From NCBI RefSeq assembly GCF_037949795.1, contig NZ_CP149932.1, positions 2,593,001-2,657,000 of the forward strand: a stretch of DNA of 64,000 nt. The letters run 5' to 3'. Below the pieces are notes generated by a model. It worked only from the letters and a program-made list of their open reading frames with translations, did not search any database and was not told the DNA's origin. Made by a program: the position numbers and the translations under genes. Every line of letters starts with the position of its first letter. Position 1 is the first letter of the stretch. Shown in pieces: positions 10,733 through 21,405 of this stretch. Origin of the DNA: Thioclava sp. GXIMD2076. Its GTDB lineage: Bacteria > Pseudomonadota > Alphaproteobacteria > Rhodobacterales > Rhodobacteraceae.

Positions 10733-11611
10733 CTATAATTCCTTGCGGAAGAAATAATCGGCATAGGGGTTATCGTTATAGCGCTCGATCTCGGACCAGC
10801 CGGTTTTAAGATAGAAAGCCCGTGCCTCGGGAAGTTTTGCCGAAGTATCGAGCACCAGTTCCCGATGCCCCAAAGCATAGGCGCGTGTCTCGGCCTCGCG
10901 CATCAAACGCTGAGCGAGCCGCATCCCACGCGCCGAGGGATCGACCCAGAGCCGTTTGATTTCAGCACGTTCCCCCATATCCTTGAGCGCGACACATCCC
11001 ATCGCCACCCCTTCGGAAAGGGCAAGAAGGAAGGTCCCACGCGGCGGGCGCATAGCATAGGCCTCGGGCTCGCCGGAGCGCGCGCGGTCGAAGTCCTCGC
11101 CAAAACGACGTGACAGCTCGGCCACATAGGCGTTCACACAGGCGATCGCGCGGGCATCATCGGGATCGACCTCGATAATTTCGATCCGCTCGCTTCCGAT
11201 CACCGAGGCGACAAGATCCACAGCCTTCAGGAACGCGTCGCGATCTTTCACCCGCGCAAGCACGGCCTGCGCCGCCTGATCGGATAGGGCCTCATAAGCC
11301 TCGAATTCCCGCTCCCCTTTACGCGTGCGCAAAATGCGCTTGCGGCGGCCGTCTTTCGGATCGGGCGAGAGAACGATCAGCTCCTCGGCCTCGAGCTTGC
11401 GCAAAAGCCGGCTCATCAGGCCGGAATCGAGATTCAACCGCTCACGCAGTTCACCGACATCGGAAACTCCCGATCCTACCGAATGCAGCACCCGCGCCTC
11501 CAGAAGCGGCCGCCCGCGCCCCAGAAAGCTCGCATCCAGCGCTCCGAGTTCCAGCGTCACCACCCTGTTGAAGCGCCGCAGGCGATCCACGCCTCTTTCG
11601 ACATCCCGCAT
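10733..11611 (-). CDS. MarR-type regulator fused to GNAT acetyltransferase
   Basis: 292 residues in two parts. Residues about 1-140 are a MarR winged helix (helix-turn-helix with SDVGELRERLNLDSGLMSRLLRKLE, a wing with DPKDGRRKRI). Residues about 150-292 are a GNAT domain with the acetyl-CoA loop in WVDPSARGMRLAQRLM and the late VLDTSAKLPEARAFYLKTGW strand. Such fusions are known; the acetyl acceptor and DNA targets are not. The ATG at 11611 was chosen because the longer frame adds a residue string unlike MarR proteins. It sits between alaS and the recA terminator on the same strand. Confidence 0.85.
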   Translation of the reverse strand: MRDVERGVDRLRRFNRVVTLELGALDASFLGRGRPLLEARVLHSVGSGVSDVGELRERLNLDSGLMSRLLRKLEAEELIVLSPDPKDGRRKRILRTRKGEREFEAYEALSDQAAQAVLARVKDRDAFLKAVDLVASVIGSERIEIIEVDPDDARAIACVNAYVAELSRRFGEDFDRARSGEPEAYAMRPPRGTFLLALSEGVAMGCVALKDMGERAEIKRLWVDPSARGMRLAQRLMREAETRAYALGHRELVLDTSAKLPEARAFYLKTGWSEIERYNDNPYADYFFRKEL

Positions 11612-11673
11612 AATACCTGACCTATGTTTTACATTATATCTGACTTTAGTCAGCTTAATCTGCCAAGCAATAA

Positions 11674-11700
11674 AAAACCGGGCCATGACGGTCCGGTTTT
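11674..11700 (-). terminator. Rho-independent terminator of recA
   Basis: An 11-bp stem (AAAACCGGGCC with GGTCCGGTTTT, one G-U pair) and a 5-nt loop lie just beyond the recA stop. On the minus strand it is followed by a T run, so it serves recA; the plus side also has TTTTC. Confidence 0.85.
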
Positions 11701-11723
11701 CTTACTACGCTTACAAAAGAGGC

Positions 11724-12791
11724 TTATTCCTCTTCTGTCAGCGCATCATCCTTATCGTCGGAATCGAGGTTCAAACCATGGCTCGAACGGATCTTCGCTT
11801 CGATCGCATCCGCAACATCGGGATGATCACGCATGAACTGCTTGGCGTTCTCGCGCCCCTGCCCGATCCGCTCATCTCCGTAGGAATACCACGCGCCCGA
11901 TTTCTCGACGACACCGGCCTTTACGCCAAGGTCGATCAACTCGCCAACCTTGGAGATGCCTTCGCCATACATGATGTCGAATTCGACCTGTTTGAAGGGC
12001 GGCGCCACCTTGTTCTTGACCACCTTCACGCGGGTCGCGTTCCCCACCACCTCGTCACGGTCCTTCACCGCGCCGGTACGGCGGATATCCAGACGCACGG
12101 AGGCGTAAAATTTCAACGCGTTACCACCCGATGTGGTTTCGGGGTTACCGAACATGACGCCGATCTTCATACGGATCTGGTTGATGAAGATGACCATGCA
12201 GTTGGAACGGCCGATCGATGCGGTCAGCTTGCGCATGGCCTGGCTCATCAGGCGTGCCTGCGCACCGACCGTCGCATCGCCCATGTCGCCCTCGATCTCG
12301 GCTTTCGGCGTCAGTGCCGCGACAGAATCGACCACAACAAGGCTCACCGCGCCCGAGCGCACGAGCGTATCGACGATTTCAAGCGCCTGCTCGCCGGTAT
12401 CGGGCTGCGAGATCAGTAGTTCATCAAGATTAACGCCCAGCTTGCGTGCATAGGACGGATCCAGCGCATGTTCGGCGTCGACGAAGGCACAGACCCCGCC
12501 CTTCTTCTGTTCTTCCGCGACCGTGTGAAGCGTTAGCGTGGTCTTGCCCGAGCTTTCGGGCCCGTAGATCTCGACGATCCGGCCCTTCGGCAACCCACCG
12601 ATACCCAGTGCGATATCCAGCCCCAGAGAGCCTGTCGAGGTCGATTCAATATCGATCTTGGCGCCTTCGCCAAGCTTCATGATCGAGCCTTTGCCAAATT
12701 GTCGCTCAATCTGCGAAAGCGCCGATTCCAGTGCTTTCTGCTTATCTGCTTTCATCTTGTCCGCCATATCGAAAAGGCCCGCCGTTACCAT
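11724..12791 (-). CDS. recA: Recombinase RecA
   Basis: ATP-dependent strand-exchange protein and co-protease for LexA. Visible features are the N-terminal helix [18 protein letters not shown], Walker [10 protein letters not shown], the Walker B region [10 protein letters not shown], the DNA-binding L1/L2 loops (MSQAMRKLT and [17 protein letters not shown]) and the acidic tail. The 355-residue protein starts best at the ATG at 12791: AAGGAG then lies 9 nt upstream, while the ATG three codons earlier touches the ribosome site directly. An SOS box lies about 60 nt upstream. Confidence 0.97.
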   Translation of the reverse strand: MVTAGLFDMADKMKADKQKALESALSQIERQFGKGSIMKLGEGAKIDIESTSTGSLGLDIALGIGGLPKGRIVEIYGPESSGKTTLTLHTVAEEQKKGGVCAFVDAEHALDPSYARKLGVNLDELLISQPDTGEQALEIVDTLVRSGAVSLVVVDSVAALTPKAEIEGDMGDATVGAQARLMSQAMRKLTASIGRSNCMVIFINQIRMKIGVMFGNPETTSGGNALKFYASVRLDIRRTGAVKDRDEVVGNATRVKVVKNKVAPPFKQVEFDIMYGEGISKVGELIDLGVKAGVVEKSGAWYSYGDERIGQGRENAKQFMRDHPDVADAIEAKIRSSHGLNLDSDDKDDALTEEE

Positions 12792-12851
12792 TAGGATCAT
12801 CTCCTTATTTCACAGTGCACGCCGGATCACAATTGCCCGGACATGGTGAAT

Positions 12852-12866
12852 GTTCTAGTAATGTTC
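12852..12866. promoter_or_regulatory. Alphaproteobacterial LexA (SOS) box upstream of recA
   Basis: GTTC-TAGTAAT-GTTC, a direct repeat of GTTC spaced by exactly 7 nt, matches the LexA site known from Rhodobacter and other alphaproteobacteria. It lies 61-75 nt upstream of the recA start codon, where it could block the promoter. Confidence 0.85.
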
Positions 12867-13006
12867 GTTAAGCCGAATTTGGGACCAAAACAAGAACAAT
12901 TCAAGCCATCGGCTTCATAAACCTTGCGCCCGTTTGGTTAATCAATAGTTTATATGCCAATTGCATCGCGGCAGATGCACAGGATCGATAAAATTTTAGG
13001 CGGACA

Positions 13007-13615
13007 ATGCTCATATTCTGGGACCAAAAGCTGGTTTTTCTTGCGACACCAAAGGCCGGATCGACAGCGATCGAAACCGCGCTGGAACCCCTCGCCTCTG
13101 TTTCGATGCAGCGTCCGGTTCCTCTCAAGCATATGACGGCGCTCGATTTCCACAACCATCTCAAGCCCTATCTGACAGAGAATTCCGACACCCCTTTCAC
13201 AACCGTCGCCCTGATCCGGCATCCCGTGGAGTGGTTGCGCTCATGGTATCGTTTCCTGCTGCGGGATAGCTTCGATCTACCCGAGAACCCCCTTCAGGGG
13301 AAAAGCTTCGAGACCTTTACCCTGGATTTCATGACAGGTTCTCTTCCGGCTTATGCGCAACTCAAAACTCAGGCCCATTATCTGACCGACGGTCAAGGCA
13401 AACTGCTTGTGGATCGACTCTACCGCTACGAAAACATTCAGGATTTCGTACATTTTCTCGAAGACCGGTTGATGTTCGAGATATCGCTGCCACGGATCAA
13501 TGTGCCGCCTATGGTCAACACGGATCTGAGCGCGCCCGTCGAGGCGCGCTTGGTTGCATTCATGGCAGATGATTTCCACCTCTATGAGGAAATGGCTCAG
13601 CCTCAGCCAAGCTGA
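13007..13615 (+). CDS. Sulfotransferase-family protein
   Basis: 202 residues. The start carries the PAPS 5'-phosphosulfate loop FLATPKAGSTAIETAL (about residues 11-26), and the 3'-phosphate binding segment VALIRHPVEWLRSWYRF follows near residue 67, the usual order in sulfotransferases. The acceptor is unknown; similar proteins act on glycans or lipids. AGGCGG lies upstream of the ATG. The 3' end overlaps the convergent cckA gene by 13 nt. It is divergent from recA and could share the regulatory stretch holding the SOS box, but nothing shows SOS control. Confidence 0.75.
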   Translation: MLIFWDQKLVFLATPKAGSTAIETALEPLASVSMQRPVPLKHMTALDFHNHLKPYLTENSDTPFTTVALIRHPVEWLRSWYRFLLRDSFDLPENPLQGKSFETFTLDFMTGSLPAYAQLKTQAHYLTDGQGKLLVDRLYRYENIQDFVHFLEDRLMFEISLPRINVPPMVNTDLSAPVEARLVAFMADDFHLYEEMAQPQPS

Positions 13616-15948
13616 TTCTGCACCGTCGCCGTGAGTTCGCTGAGCGAGAAAGGCTTGGGCAGGAAGGCCGAGCCCTTGATCGGCGGTTTGCCATCGAGGA
13701 AAACATCCTCGGCATAGCCCGACATGAAGACAACCGCCGTACCGGGACGCTTCTTGAGCGCCTCGACCACCCATGTCGGCCCATCCATTCCCGGCATGAT
13801 GACGTCGGTCACGAAAATATCCACTGTCAGCCCCTCGTCCTCGAGGATTTCCAGCGCTTCTTCGGCATTCTCGGCTTCGAAAACGGTATAGCCGCGCAAT
13901 TTGAGCGCGCGCGACGCAAAAGCCCGCACCGGGGCCTCGTCCTCGACCAGCAATACAGTGGCCGTGCGGTCATTCTGCGCCAGTTCCTGCGTGACGATCG
14001 GCTTGGCAACATCCTCCTCATCGGCCTGTGTCTTGTCATGCGCGGGAAGCAGGATCGTGAAACAGGTGCCCGAGCCGAGCACCGAGTCGCAGAAGATATA
14101 GCCCCCCGTCTGCTTGATGATCCCGTAGGCCGTCGAAAGCCCCAAGCCGGTGCCCTCGCCCGTGCGCTTGGTCGTGTAGAAGGGTTCGAAAATCTTGATC
14201 AGCTTGTCGGGCGCAATCCCCATACCCTCGTCGATCACCTTGACGGAGACGTAATCGCCTTTGGGTACCGAGACTCGATCGCGTTTGAAATCTTCCTTGA
14301 GATAGAGGTTCTCCGTCTCGATCCGGATCTCTCCGCCTTCCGGCATGGCATCGCGCGAATTCACCACGAGGTTCATAAGAACCTGTTCGAGCTGGCGTTT
14401 ATCGGCCCTGATCTGGCGCAGATCGAGGGGGTGCTGGAGCGACAGCAAGACCTTCTCCCCAACGAGGCGATTTAGCAGATGGGTCAGATCGGAGAGCGTA
14501 TCGCGCAGATCCAGCACCTGCGGTTTCAAGGTCTGCTTGCGCGAGAAGGCCAGCAGCTGTCCGACCAGCGACGCCGCACGGTTGGCATTCTGCGAGATCT
14601 GGTCGAGATCGGCAAAATCGGGATCGCCCTTATCGTGGCGCAGCATCAGCAGATCGCAATGGCCCGAAATCGCCGTCAGCAGGTTGTTGAAATCATGCGC
14701 AACACCGCCAGCCAGCTGGCCGATAGCCTGCATCTTCTGGCTCTGGACGAATTGCGCCTCCAGCGTTTTCAGCTGCGTCGCATCCGAAAGAACCGCAACC
14801 AATCCGGGACGCCCCTCCTCGACCACACGGCTGAGCGTGATCTGAAGATAGGTCTCCTTATCGCCGTGACGGGTCCGGAGCACTTCAGGGCGATGTTCGG
14901 CACGTCCTGCCAGCGCATCGACGACCCAGTCATTCACCGGCCGCCCCAATCCCTCGAACATATCGACCATCGTCGGATTGGGCGGCAAAAGCCCTAGGAG
15001 CGCCCGGCTGGCGCGGTTGGAAGCAATGATGCGCCCCTGCCCGTCCACACGCAAAAGCGCCACGGGAAGCGCCTCGAACGAGGCCGGATCATGCGGGATC
15101 GGCCGGTTTTCCGACACAGGGAGCAGATAGATCTCGCGCCGACCCGCGCGAGCCTCGATCTCGGACACAAGGCAGCGGATCGGGCCGTTCGGCGTTCCGA
15201 TCTCGTGCTCTTCGCCCGAACGCAGAGGCAGGTCATTGAAAATACGGTCGAGCGTGCGATACCGTTCGCCCGTTAGGCGGCGCAGTGCCTCATTCATAAA
15301 CAGGATCGTGCCGTTTTTAGACGCGGTCAGCATCGGCAGGCTGATGGTCTCGGCCCCGCGCCCGCCAGAGGGGCGCTCGGCCATATCTTCCAGCCGCCAG
15401 AGGAAATCACCATCGCCGATCTGATGCACCGACAACCGCACATGGCCGCGACGGGTTACCAGATCCTCGCGCGCAGCGCCCAGAGCCGTAGCCTTTGCCT
15501 GCAACCGGTTCAGCACCGATCCGGGATTGGCAAACAGCTCGCCCAATGTATGGGTCAGGCTTTGCTGCCCGCGCGAGCCGAACCGTTCCAGCGCCGCGCG
15601 GTTCTGATAGCCGATCTCTCCTTCCGCATCGGTCGTGAAGGAGGGCGAGGCATCCTGCGCCACGAAATTCGCGATCTGCAGATGCATCTGTCGCCGCTGC
15701 CTGCGCGCCCAGACCTGGGTCAGCTTCATTCCGACCGAGATCGCCACAAAAGTTGTGGCCACCGCAAACAGCGCGATCATCACGATCCGGTCCTGCACCA
15801 CCAGCCCCGCCACGATCGCCCCCAGCGCCGCCATCAGCAGATATACGGCACCAGAGCTCGCAACACCGGCATTTCTGCCAATGTTCTCCACGGGCTGATC
15901 GGGATGCGCCACCTTATGAACCTCGTTTTTGTCTTTGTTCTCAGGCAT
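13603..15948 (-). CDS. cckA: Cell-cycle hybrid histidine kinase CckA
   Basis: Membrane-bound hybrid kinase/phosphatase that feeds phosphate through ChpT to CtrA. Two membrane helices lie at about residues 33-72, followed by PAS-like domains (about 100-390). The HisKA segment GQLAGGVAHDFNNLLTA carries the phospho-accepting His418, the ATPase domain shows NLVVNSRDAMPEGG and the GLGL box near 601, and a receiver domain (about 665-781) has its phosphoacceptor Asp715 in FVTDVIMPGMDG. Length and order match CckA. In Rhodobacteraceae this pathway governs motility and gene transfer agents more than viability; that point is family knowledge. Confidence 0.93.
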   Translation of the reverse strand: MPENKDKNEVHKVAHPDQPVENIGRNAGVASSGAVYLLMAALGAIVAGLVVQDRIVMIALFAVATTFVAISVGMKLTQVWARRQRRQMHLQIANFVAQDASPSFTTDAEGEIGYQNRAALERFGSRGQQSLTHTLGELFANPGSVLNRLQAKATALGAAREDLVTRRGHVRLSVHQIGDGDFLWRLEDMAERPSGGRGAETISLPMLTASKNGTILFMNEALRRLTGERYRTLDRIFNDLPLRSGEEHEIGTPNGPIRCLVSEIEARAGRREIYLLPVSENRPIPHDPASFEALPVALLRVDGQGRIIASNRASRALLGLLPPNPTMVDMFEGLGRPVNDWVVDALAGRAEHRPEVLRTRHGDKETYLQITLSRVVEEGRPGLVAVLSDATQLKTLEAQFVQSQKMQAIGQLAGGVAHDFNNLLTAISGHCDLLMLRHDKGDPDFADLDQISQNANRAASLVGQLLAFSRKQTLKPQVLDLRDTLSDLTHLLNRLVGEKVLLSLQHPLDLRQIRADKRQLEQVLMNLVVNSRDAMPEGGEIRIETENLYLKEDFKRDRVSVPKGDYVSVKVIDEGMGIAPDKLIKIFEPFYTTKRTGEGTGLGLSTAYGIIKQTGGYIFCDSVLGSGTCFTILLPAHDKTQADEEDVAKPIVTQELAQNDRTATVLLVEDEAPVRAFASRALKLRGYTVFEAENAEEALEILEDEGLTVDIFVTDVIMPGMDGPTWVVEALKKRPGTAVVFMSGYAEDVFLDGKPPIKGSAFLPKPFSLSELTATVQNQLG

Positions 15949-16046
15949 GAAGCATCAAATCAGTTAAGGGCAAATTAACAGGCATCAAAGCACAACCTCT
16001 AATTGTGTCTCCTGCGGCGGATATATACGAGGCCAGCGACCACAGA

Positions 16047-17216
16047 TCATTCGGCCACACGCTTGAATATCGAATAGAAAAACCCGTCCGAGCCATCCTG
16101 AGTGGTCAGCTGGCGATGGTCAATCCATTCCCATTCAGGGTTAACCGAAACTTTCTGAGCCTGCTGGTCATTCTCGCATTTAAGCAGCGAACAGGTCATG
16201 TAGACGAGATATCCGCCCGGCCCGACATAGGCCTGAGCCTCGCGCAGGATCCGGTCCTGAAGACGCACCAGCTCATCGAGGCGGGCGGGCGTCAGTGCCC
16301 ATTTCGCATCGGGTGTCCGCCGCCAGGTGCCCGATCCCGAACAGGGCGCGTCGATCAGCACCATATCCCACTCTCCCGCCACGGTCTCGGGCAGGAGCAC
16401 ATTGATCCGCGCGCCCGCGCGCCCGGCACGGACCGGCAGATCCTTCATCCGTCCCGCATCGATATCATGCGCGTCGATCTTCAGATGCGGTGCATGCGCC
16501 GCAAGCGCCAGCGCCTTGCCGCCACCGCCCGCGCAGTAATCGAGCACGCGCGAGACGCCCTCGAGCGGCAGCGCCTCTATGGCGATCTGCGAGGCAAGAT
16601 CTTGCAGCTCGACCGAACCTTCCTGATAGGCACGGGCATTGCGCAGCTTGCGCGCGCCCCGCGTCACCTTCAGCGCACTCAGCGCCGCCGGATGCGGCTC
16701 GGCATCGATATCATCGCAGCGCAGCTGGGCTTGTGCATCCTCGCGCGTGCATTTCGCCAGATTGACCCGTAAGAACACTGGCGCGCGTTCGCGCTGCGCC
16801 AGACTGACCGGCCCGAAATCCGCGCCCAGATCGTCCTTGAGCCGGGGAACCAGCCATTCGGGCCAGTCAAGCAGCTCCACCCCCTCGGGAACCGGCCCCA
16901 GCAGCGCCTGTTCTTCCTCGGGCGAGAGCGGCGTAGGCGCATGCCCGATGCCGGAAAACACCTCGGCCAGATCCCGCCCCTCGGCGCGGCAGGCCCCGAT
17001 CATCAGACCCCGTCCGCCCGCGCTCCCGCCCAGACGGGCAAAACTCTCGCGGCAACGCAGCGCATCGAACACATGGTCGCGGATCGCTGCACGGTCTTTC
17101 GAGCCTGCAAAGCGGTTATTGCGTGCCCATGTCGTCAGGCACCGCTCCGCCGGATTGCCCGACAGAACCAAATCCAAAATCTCGATCGCTGCTGCGACCC
17201 GGGCTGCCGGGGTCAT
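16047..17216 (-). CDS. RsmB/NOP-family RNA m5C methyltransferase
   Basis: SAM-dependent RNA cytosine-5 methyltransferase, 389 residues. The SAM-binding region includes VLDYCAGGGGKALALAAH; the two catalytic cysteines lie in DAPCSGSGTWRR and in YMTCSLLKCEN. The N-terminal part resembles the RNA-binding extension of RsmB. I selected the ATG at 17216 (MTPAARVAA) because AGGAAGAGG lies just upstream. The target could be 16S rRNA position 967 as for RsmB, but alphaproteobacteria have several paralogues, so no symbol is given. Confidence 0.88.
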   Translation of the reverse strand: MTPAARVAAAIEILDLVLSGNPAERCLTTWARNNRFAGSKDRAAIRDHVFDALRCRESFARLGGSAGGRGLMIGACRAEGRDLAEVFSGIGHAPTPLSPEEEQALLGPVPEGVELLDWPEWLVPRLKDDLGADFGPVSLAQRERAPVFLRVNLAKCTREDAQAQLRCDDIDAEPHPAALSALKVTRGARKLRNARAYQEGSVELQDLASQIAIEALPLEGVSRVLDYCAGGGGKALALAAHAPHLKIDAHDIDAGRMKDLPVRAGRAGARINVLLPETVAGEWDMVLIDAPCSGSGTWRRTPDAKWALTPARLDELVRLQDRILREAQAYVGPGGYLVYMTCSLLKCENDQQAQKVSVNPEWEWIDHRQLTTQDGSDGFFYSIFKRVAE

Positions 17217-17420
17217 GGGAACCTCTTCCTTTTTCCTATCGCTACGCAAAGATCGGTGACTTTGCCAGTGTTGTTCACGATTTAGCCAGTGCCTTGTGGC
17301 AATCAAACTCCCGACGTTGCGTGAGCCCCACACCCCGACCCATTGCCCTTTTCTCGGGATGCACAGCCCCTATGCACGAATCATTACGTTCATGGGGTTG
17401 CTTTTCCTGTGAAGTGGTGA

Positions 17421-18911
<1,491 letters not shown>

Positions 18912-18938
18912 TTGCGGGCCTTTGGTGACAGAACCCCG

Positions 18939-18969
18939 ATCCGGAGCATGGGAATGCTCCGGATTTTTC
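18939..18969 (+). terminator. Rho-independent terminator of guaB
   Basis: Perfect 11-bp stem ATCCGGAGCAT / ATGCTCCGGAT with a GGGA loop followed directly by TTTTCTTT, 27 nt after the guaB stop. Confidence 0.92.
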
Positions 18970-18998
18970 TTTGCCCGAAGACGCTCAGGCGGAGGTGC

Positions 18999-19898
18999 CT
19001 AGATCGGCAGCACCAGCATGGTTGCCCCGAGGCGATGCACACTCGCGCCTGTGCCAAGCTTGAAACGCATCAGCCCGGCGCCCTCTTCGGAATTGATATC
19101 GCCCAGATCGATATAACGAATACCCTGCGCCCTAAGCGCGATCGAGACCTGCCAGAGCAGGAAGTTATGCGCCCCCGTCTTGCGCCCTTCCTCACCGGAC
19201 CAGCCCAGTTGATAGGTCGCCGAGCGCCCATGGCACATCATGACAACCCCTGCCAGCCGCTCTCCCGCATCGGATTGCACCCCAAGAGAGAGCACCGATC
19301 CGGGCATCGCCATCTCCCATGCGGTGGTAAAGTCACGCGGCAAGGCCTTGTAACCACGTTTTTTTCTTTGCTGATGCTCGGCATCCAGAAGCCAAGCCGG
19401 ATCTTCCTCCAGCGTGATCCGCATCCCCTTTCGTTCGGCCGAAGCCAAGCGGTTGCGCCATTTTCCGTCCAGAGAAGACCGCAGATTGGCCACATCCGGG
19501 CCCAAGGCCCAGAGCGCCTGATGGCGCGCGGTGACGATGGGGATCAGGCCACGCCCAGCAACCGGTGCCTCGGGCGTTGCGATAAACAGACCCGGCGCAA
19601 AACGCCGTGCGAGTGCCCGCAAAGCCCGTGCCCGATCCGCCTCGGAAACCCCCTTGGCAAAGACAGGCCCACGCCCGAGCCACCACAGACCGCGCCGTCC
19701 GATCACCTGCGCCAGCGCGATGCGCTCTTCCTTCAGCGAAAGCACCAAACGGGCCACACGCCGCCCCCCCGCCCGCGCAATCTCGCCATAGGCACCGAAT
19801 TGCTGATAGGCAGGTGGATATGCAGCATTGAATGCCTGCAGAGCGGCATTCCACCCTTCGGCATCCAAGCGCGATTCTGTAACCGATATCCTGTTCAT
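18999..19898 (-). CDS. FemAB/GNAT-like acyltransferase-fold protein
   Basis: 299 residues with the double-GNAT look of FemAB/BioF2-type proteins: an N-terminal half with QQFGAYGEIARAGGRRV, and a C-terminal half with TYQLGWSGEEGRKTGAHNFLLW and YIDLGDINSEEGAGLMRFK, the typical end of lipid II aminoacyltransferase-like proteins. The substrate is unknown; in Gram-negative bacteria such proteins often act on exopolysaccharide, wax or peptide conjugates. The start is uncertain: the ATG at 19898 (MNRISVTE) has a weak AGAGA upstream, and a GTG at 19922 would add 8 residues. Convergent with guaB. Confidence 0.7.
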   Translation of the reverse strand: MNRISVTESRLDAEGWNAALQAFNAAYPPAYQQFGAYGEIARAGGRRVARLVLSLKEERIALAQVIGRRGLWWLGRGPVFAKGVSEADRARALRALARRFAPGLFIATPEAPVAGRGLIPIVTARHQALWALGPDVANLRSSLDGKWRNRLASAERKGMRITLEEDPAWLLDAEHQQRKKRGYKALPRDFTTAWEMAMPGSVLSLGVQSDAGERLAGVVMMCHGRSATYQLGWSGEEGRKTGAHNFLLWQVSIALRAQGIRYIDLGDINSEEGAGLMRFKLGTGASVHRLGATMLVLPI

Positions 19899-19970
19899 AG
19901 TCTCTGTTAAGCACAAATTCACCTAACGCGTGCTTAATGCCATCCGAACTCTCGAAAAAAGGGACCGGAA

Positions 19971-20099
19971 ATGTCGAGCAAAATGAACCTGCCGGAGATA
20001 CCGGCCCCGCGATATACGGTCTGGGCCGCAGCTATCATCGCCTGTGCGCTTTCTGCCATATGGTTGATCGGATTCACGATCTTTCATAATTTCTGGTGA
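19971..20099 (+). CDS. Small single-span membrane protein (42 residues)
   Basis: A short reading frame starting ATG TCG AGC with GGGACCGG just upstream. The protein has a polar start (MSSKMNLPEIPAPRY) and one hydrophobic helix (about residues 17-37) ending at FHNFW. This is a plausible membrane micro-protein, but it is too short to classify. It lies in the 290-nt gap between the FemAB-like gene and the FadL-like porin and shares direction with the porin. Coding status is inferred from the start site and amphipathic layout only. Confidence 0.45.
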   Translation: MSSKMNLPEIPAPRYTVWAAAIIACALSAIWLIGFTIFHNFW

Positions 20100-20191
20100 C
20101 TTATAGCGCAAACACACCTAGGGGGCGAGTTGCGCCAGACGTAGCCTCACACGTCCGATTTCTTTGATATTTCCCTTGATGGACCTTTGCT

Positions 20192-21337
20192 ATGCTTGCA
20201 CCGCTCACGCTGATGACGACTTGTGCCCTCTGCGCTCTTTCGACCGCGCCGGTATTTGCAGGCGGCATCGAGCGAACTGCCTTTTCGACCGGCCTCCTCT
20301 TCGAACAGGGGCGTGTCGTGCAATTCGAGCTGGGCGGCTTCCGGCCTGATGTCTCGGGGCGGCTTTCTCCGGCCTTCGGGCCGCTGGCGGGCACAGGATC
20401 GGGAGATATGACGACGGATTTCGGTCTCTGGACGTTGGGCGCCAAGCTGCTTCTGGGGGACAGAACGGATCTGATGATCAGCTTCGATCATCCCTACGGG
20501 GCCGATGTCTCCTATCCGCGGACCGGCTCCGGCTATATTCTCGAGGGCTCCTCCGCAACTCTGGATAGCAGCGCTCTGACCGGCGTTCTGCGTTACCGCC
20601 TGACCCCTGCCATCTCCACCCTCGCAGGTATTCTCGTGGAACAGATGACAGGGATCGCCAGTCTGAACCTTGCCCCGCCCAGCCTGCCGGGCGTCACCCT
20701 CGGCTATGATGTGGACGCCTCGCGCGAGACGGATATGGGGTATATCCTTGGGGTGGCTTGGGAAAAGCCCGAGATCGGCGCGCGCGTGGCGCTCACCTAT
20801 CTCTCCTCGATCACGCATGACTTCGACGGGCGGGAAACCTATAGCACGCCCTATGGCAGCCAGACCGCCACCACGAGCTGGACGAGCGAGATCCCGCAAT
20901 CGGTGCTCCTGGAAGCGCAAACCGGTATCGCCCCCGACACGCTTCTCTTCGGCACCATCCGCTGGACCGACTGGAGTGCGTTCTCGGTGGCTCCCGGCCT
21001 CTACCGCGCCACCGCCTTCAGCAGCGACGGTAGCAATCTCGTTGATCCGATCGAGGATACGGTGACCTATTCGCTCGGTCTCGGGCATCGTTTCACCGAA
21101 AGCTGGTCGGGCGCGGTGATCGCGACCTATGAACCCTCGAGCGGTAATATCGTGGGCAATCTCGGTCCGACCGATGGCTATCGAAGCCTCACGCTTGCCG
21201 CGACCTGGACCCATGAGGCCGTGTCGAGCAGCTTTGCACTGCGCTATGTCGAGATTGGCGGCGCCGACACACGCATCGCCGGGTTCGATGACAATTCCGG
21301 CTGGGGTGCGGGGATGCGGATCAGCTACCGTTTCTGA
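20192..21337 (+). CDS. FadL/OmpP1-type outer membrane channel
   Basis: 381 residues with a cleavable signal peptide (about 1-23, ending VFAG) and alternating beta-strand pattern throughout, ending in the outer-membrane signature Phe. The segments ILGVAWEKPEIGARVALTY and GTIRWTDWSAF are typical of the FadL family, which takes up hydrophobic compounds such as long-chain fatty acids. It is somewhat shorter than E. coli FadL (446). The substrate cannot be told. A weak GGAC lies before the ATG. The next gene, in the same direction, starts 68 nt later. Confidence 0.8.
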   Translation: MLAPLTLMTTCALCALSTAPVFAGGIERTAFSTGLLFEQGRVVQFELGGFRPDVSGRLSPAFGPLAGTGSGDMTTDFGLWTLGAKLLLGDRTDLMISFDHPYGADVSYPRTGSGYILEGSSATLDSSALTGVLRYRLTPAISTLAGILVEQMTGIASLNLAPPSLPGVTLGYDVDASRETDMGYILGVAWEKPEIGARVALTYLSSITHDFDGRETYSTPYGSQTATTSWTSEIPQSVLLEAQTGIAPDTLLFGTIRWTDWSAFSVAPGLYRATAFSSDGSNLVDPIEDTVTYSLGLGHRFTESWSGAVIATYEPSSGNIVGNLGPTDGYRSLTLAATWTHEAVSSSFALRYVEIGGADTRIAGFDDNSGWGAGMRISYRF

Positions 21338-21405
21338 GCGCAAAACACCCGTGACCTTCGCCCCATAACCCGATAAAGCTGCAACCAAATGCAGACGGGG
21401 TGGGC

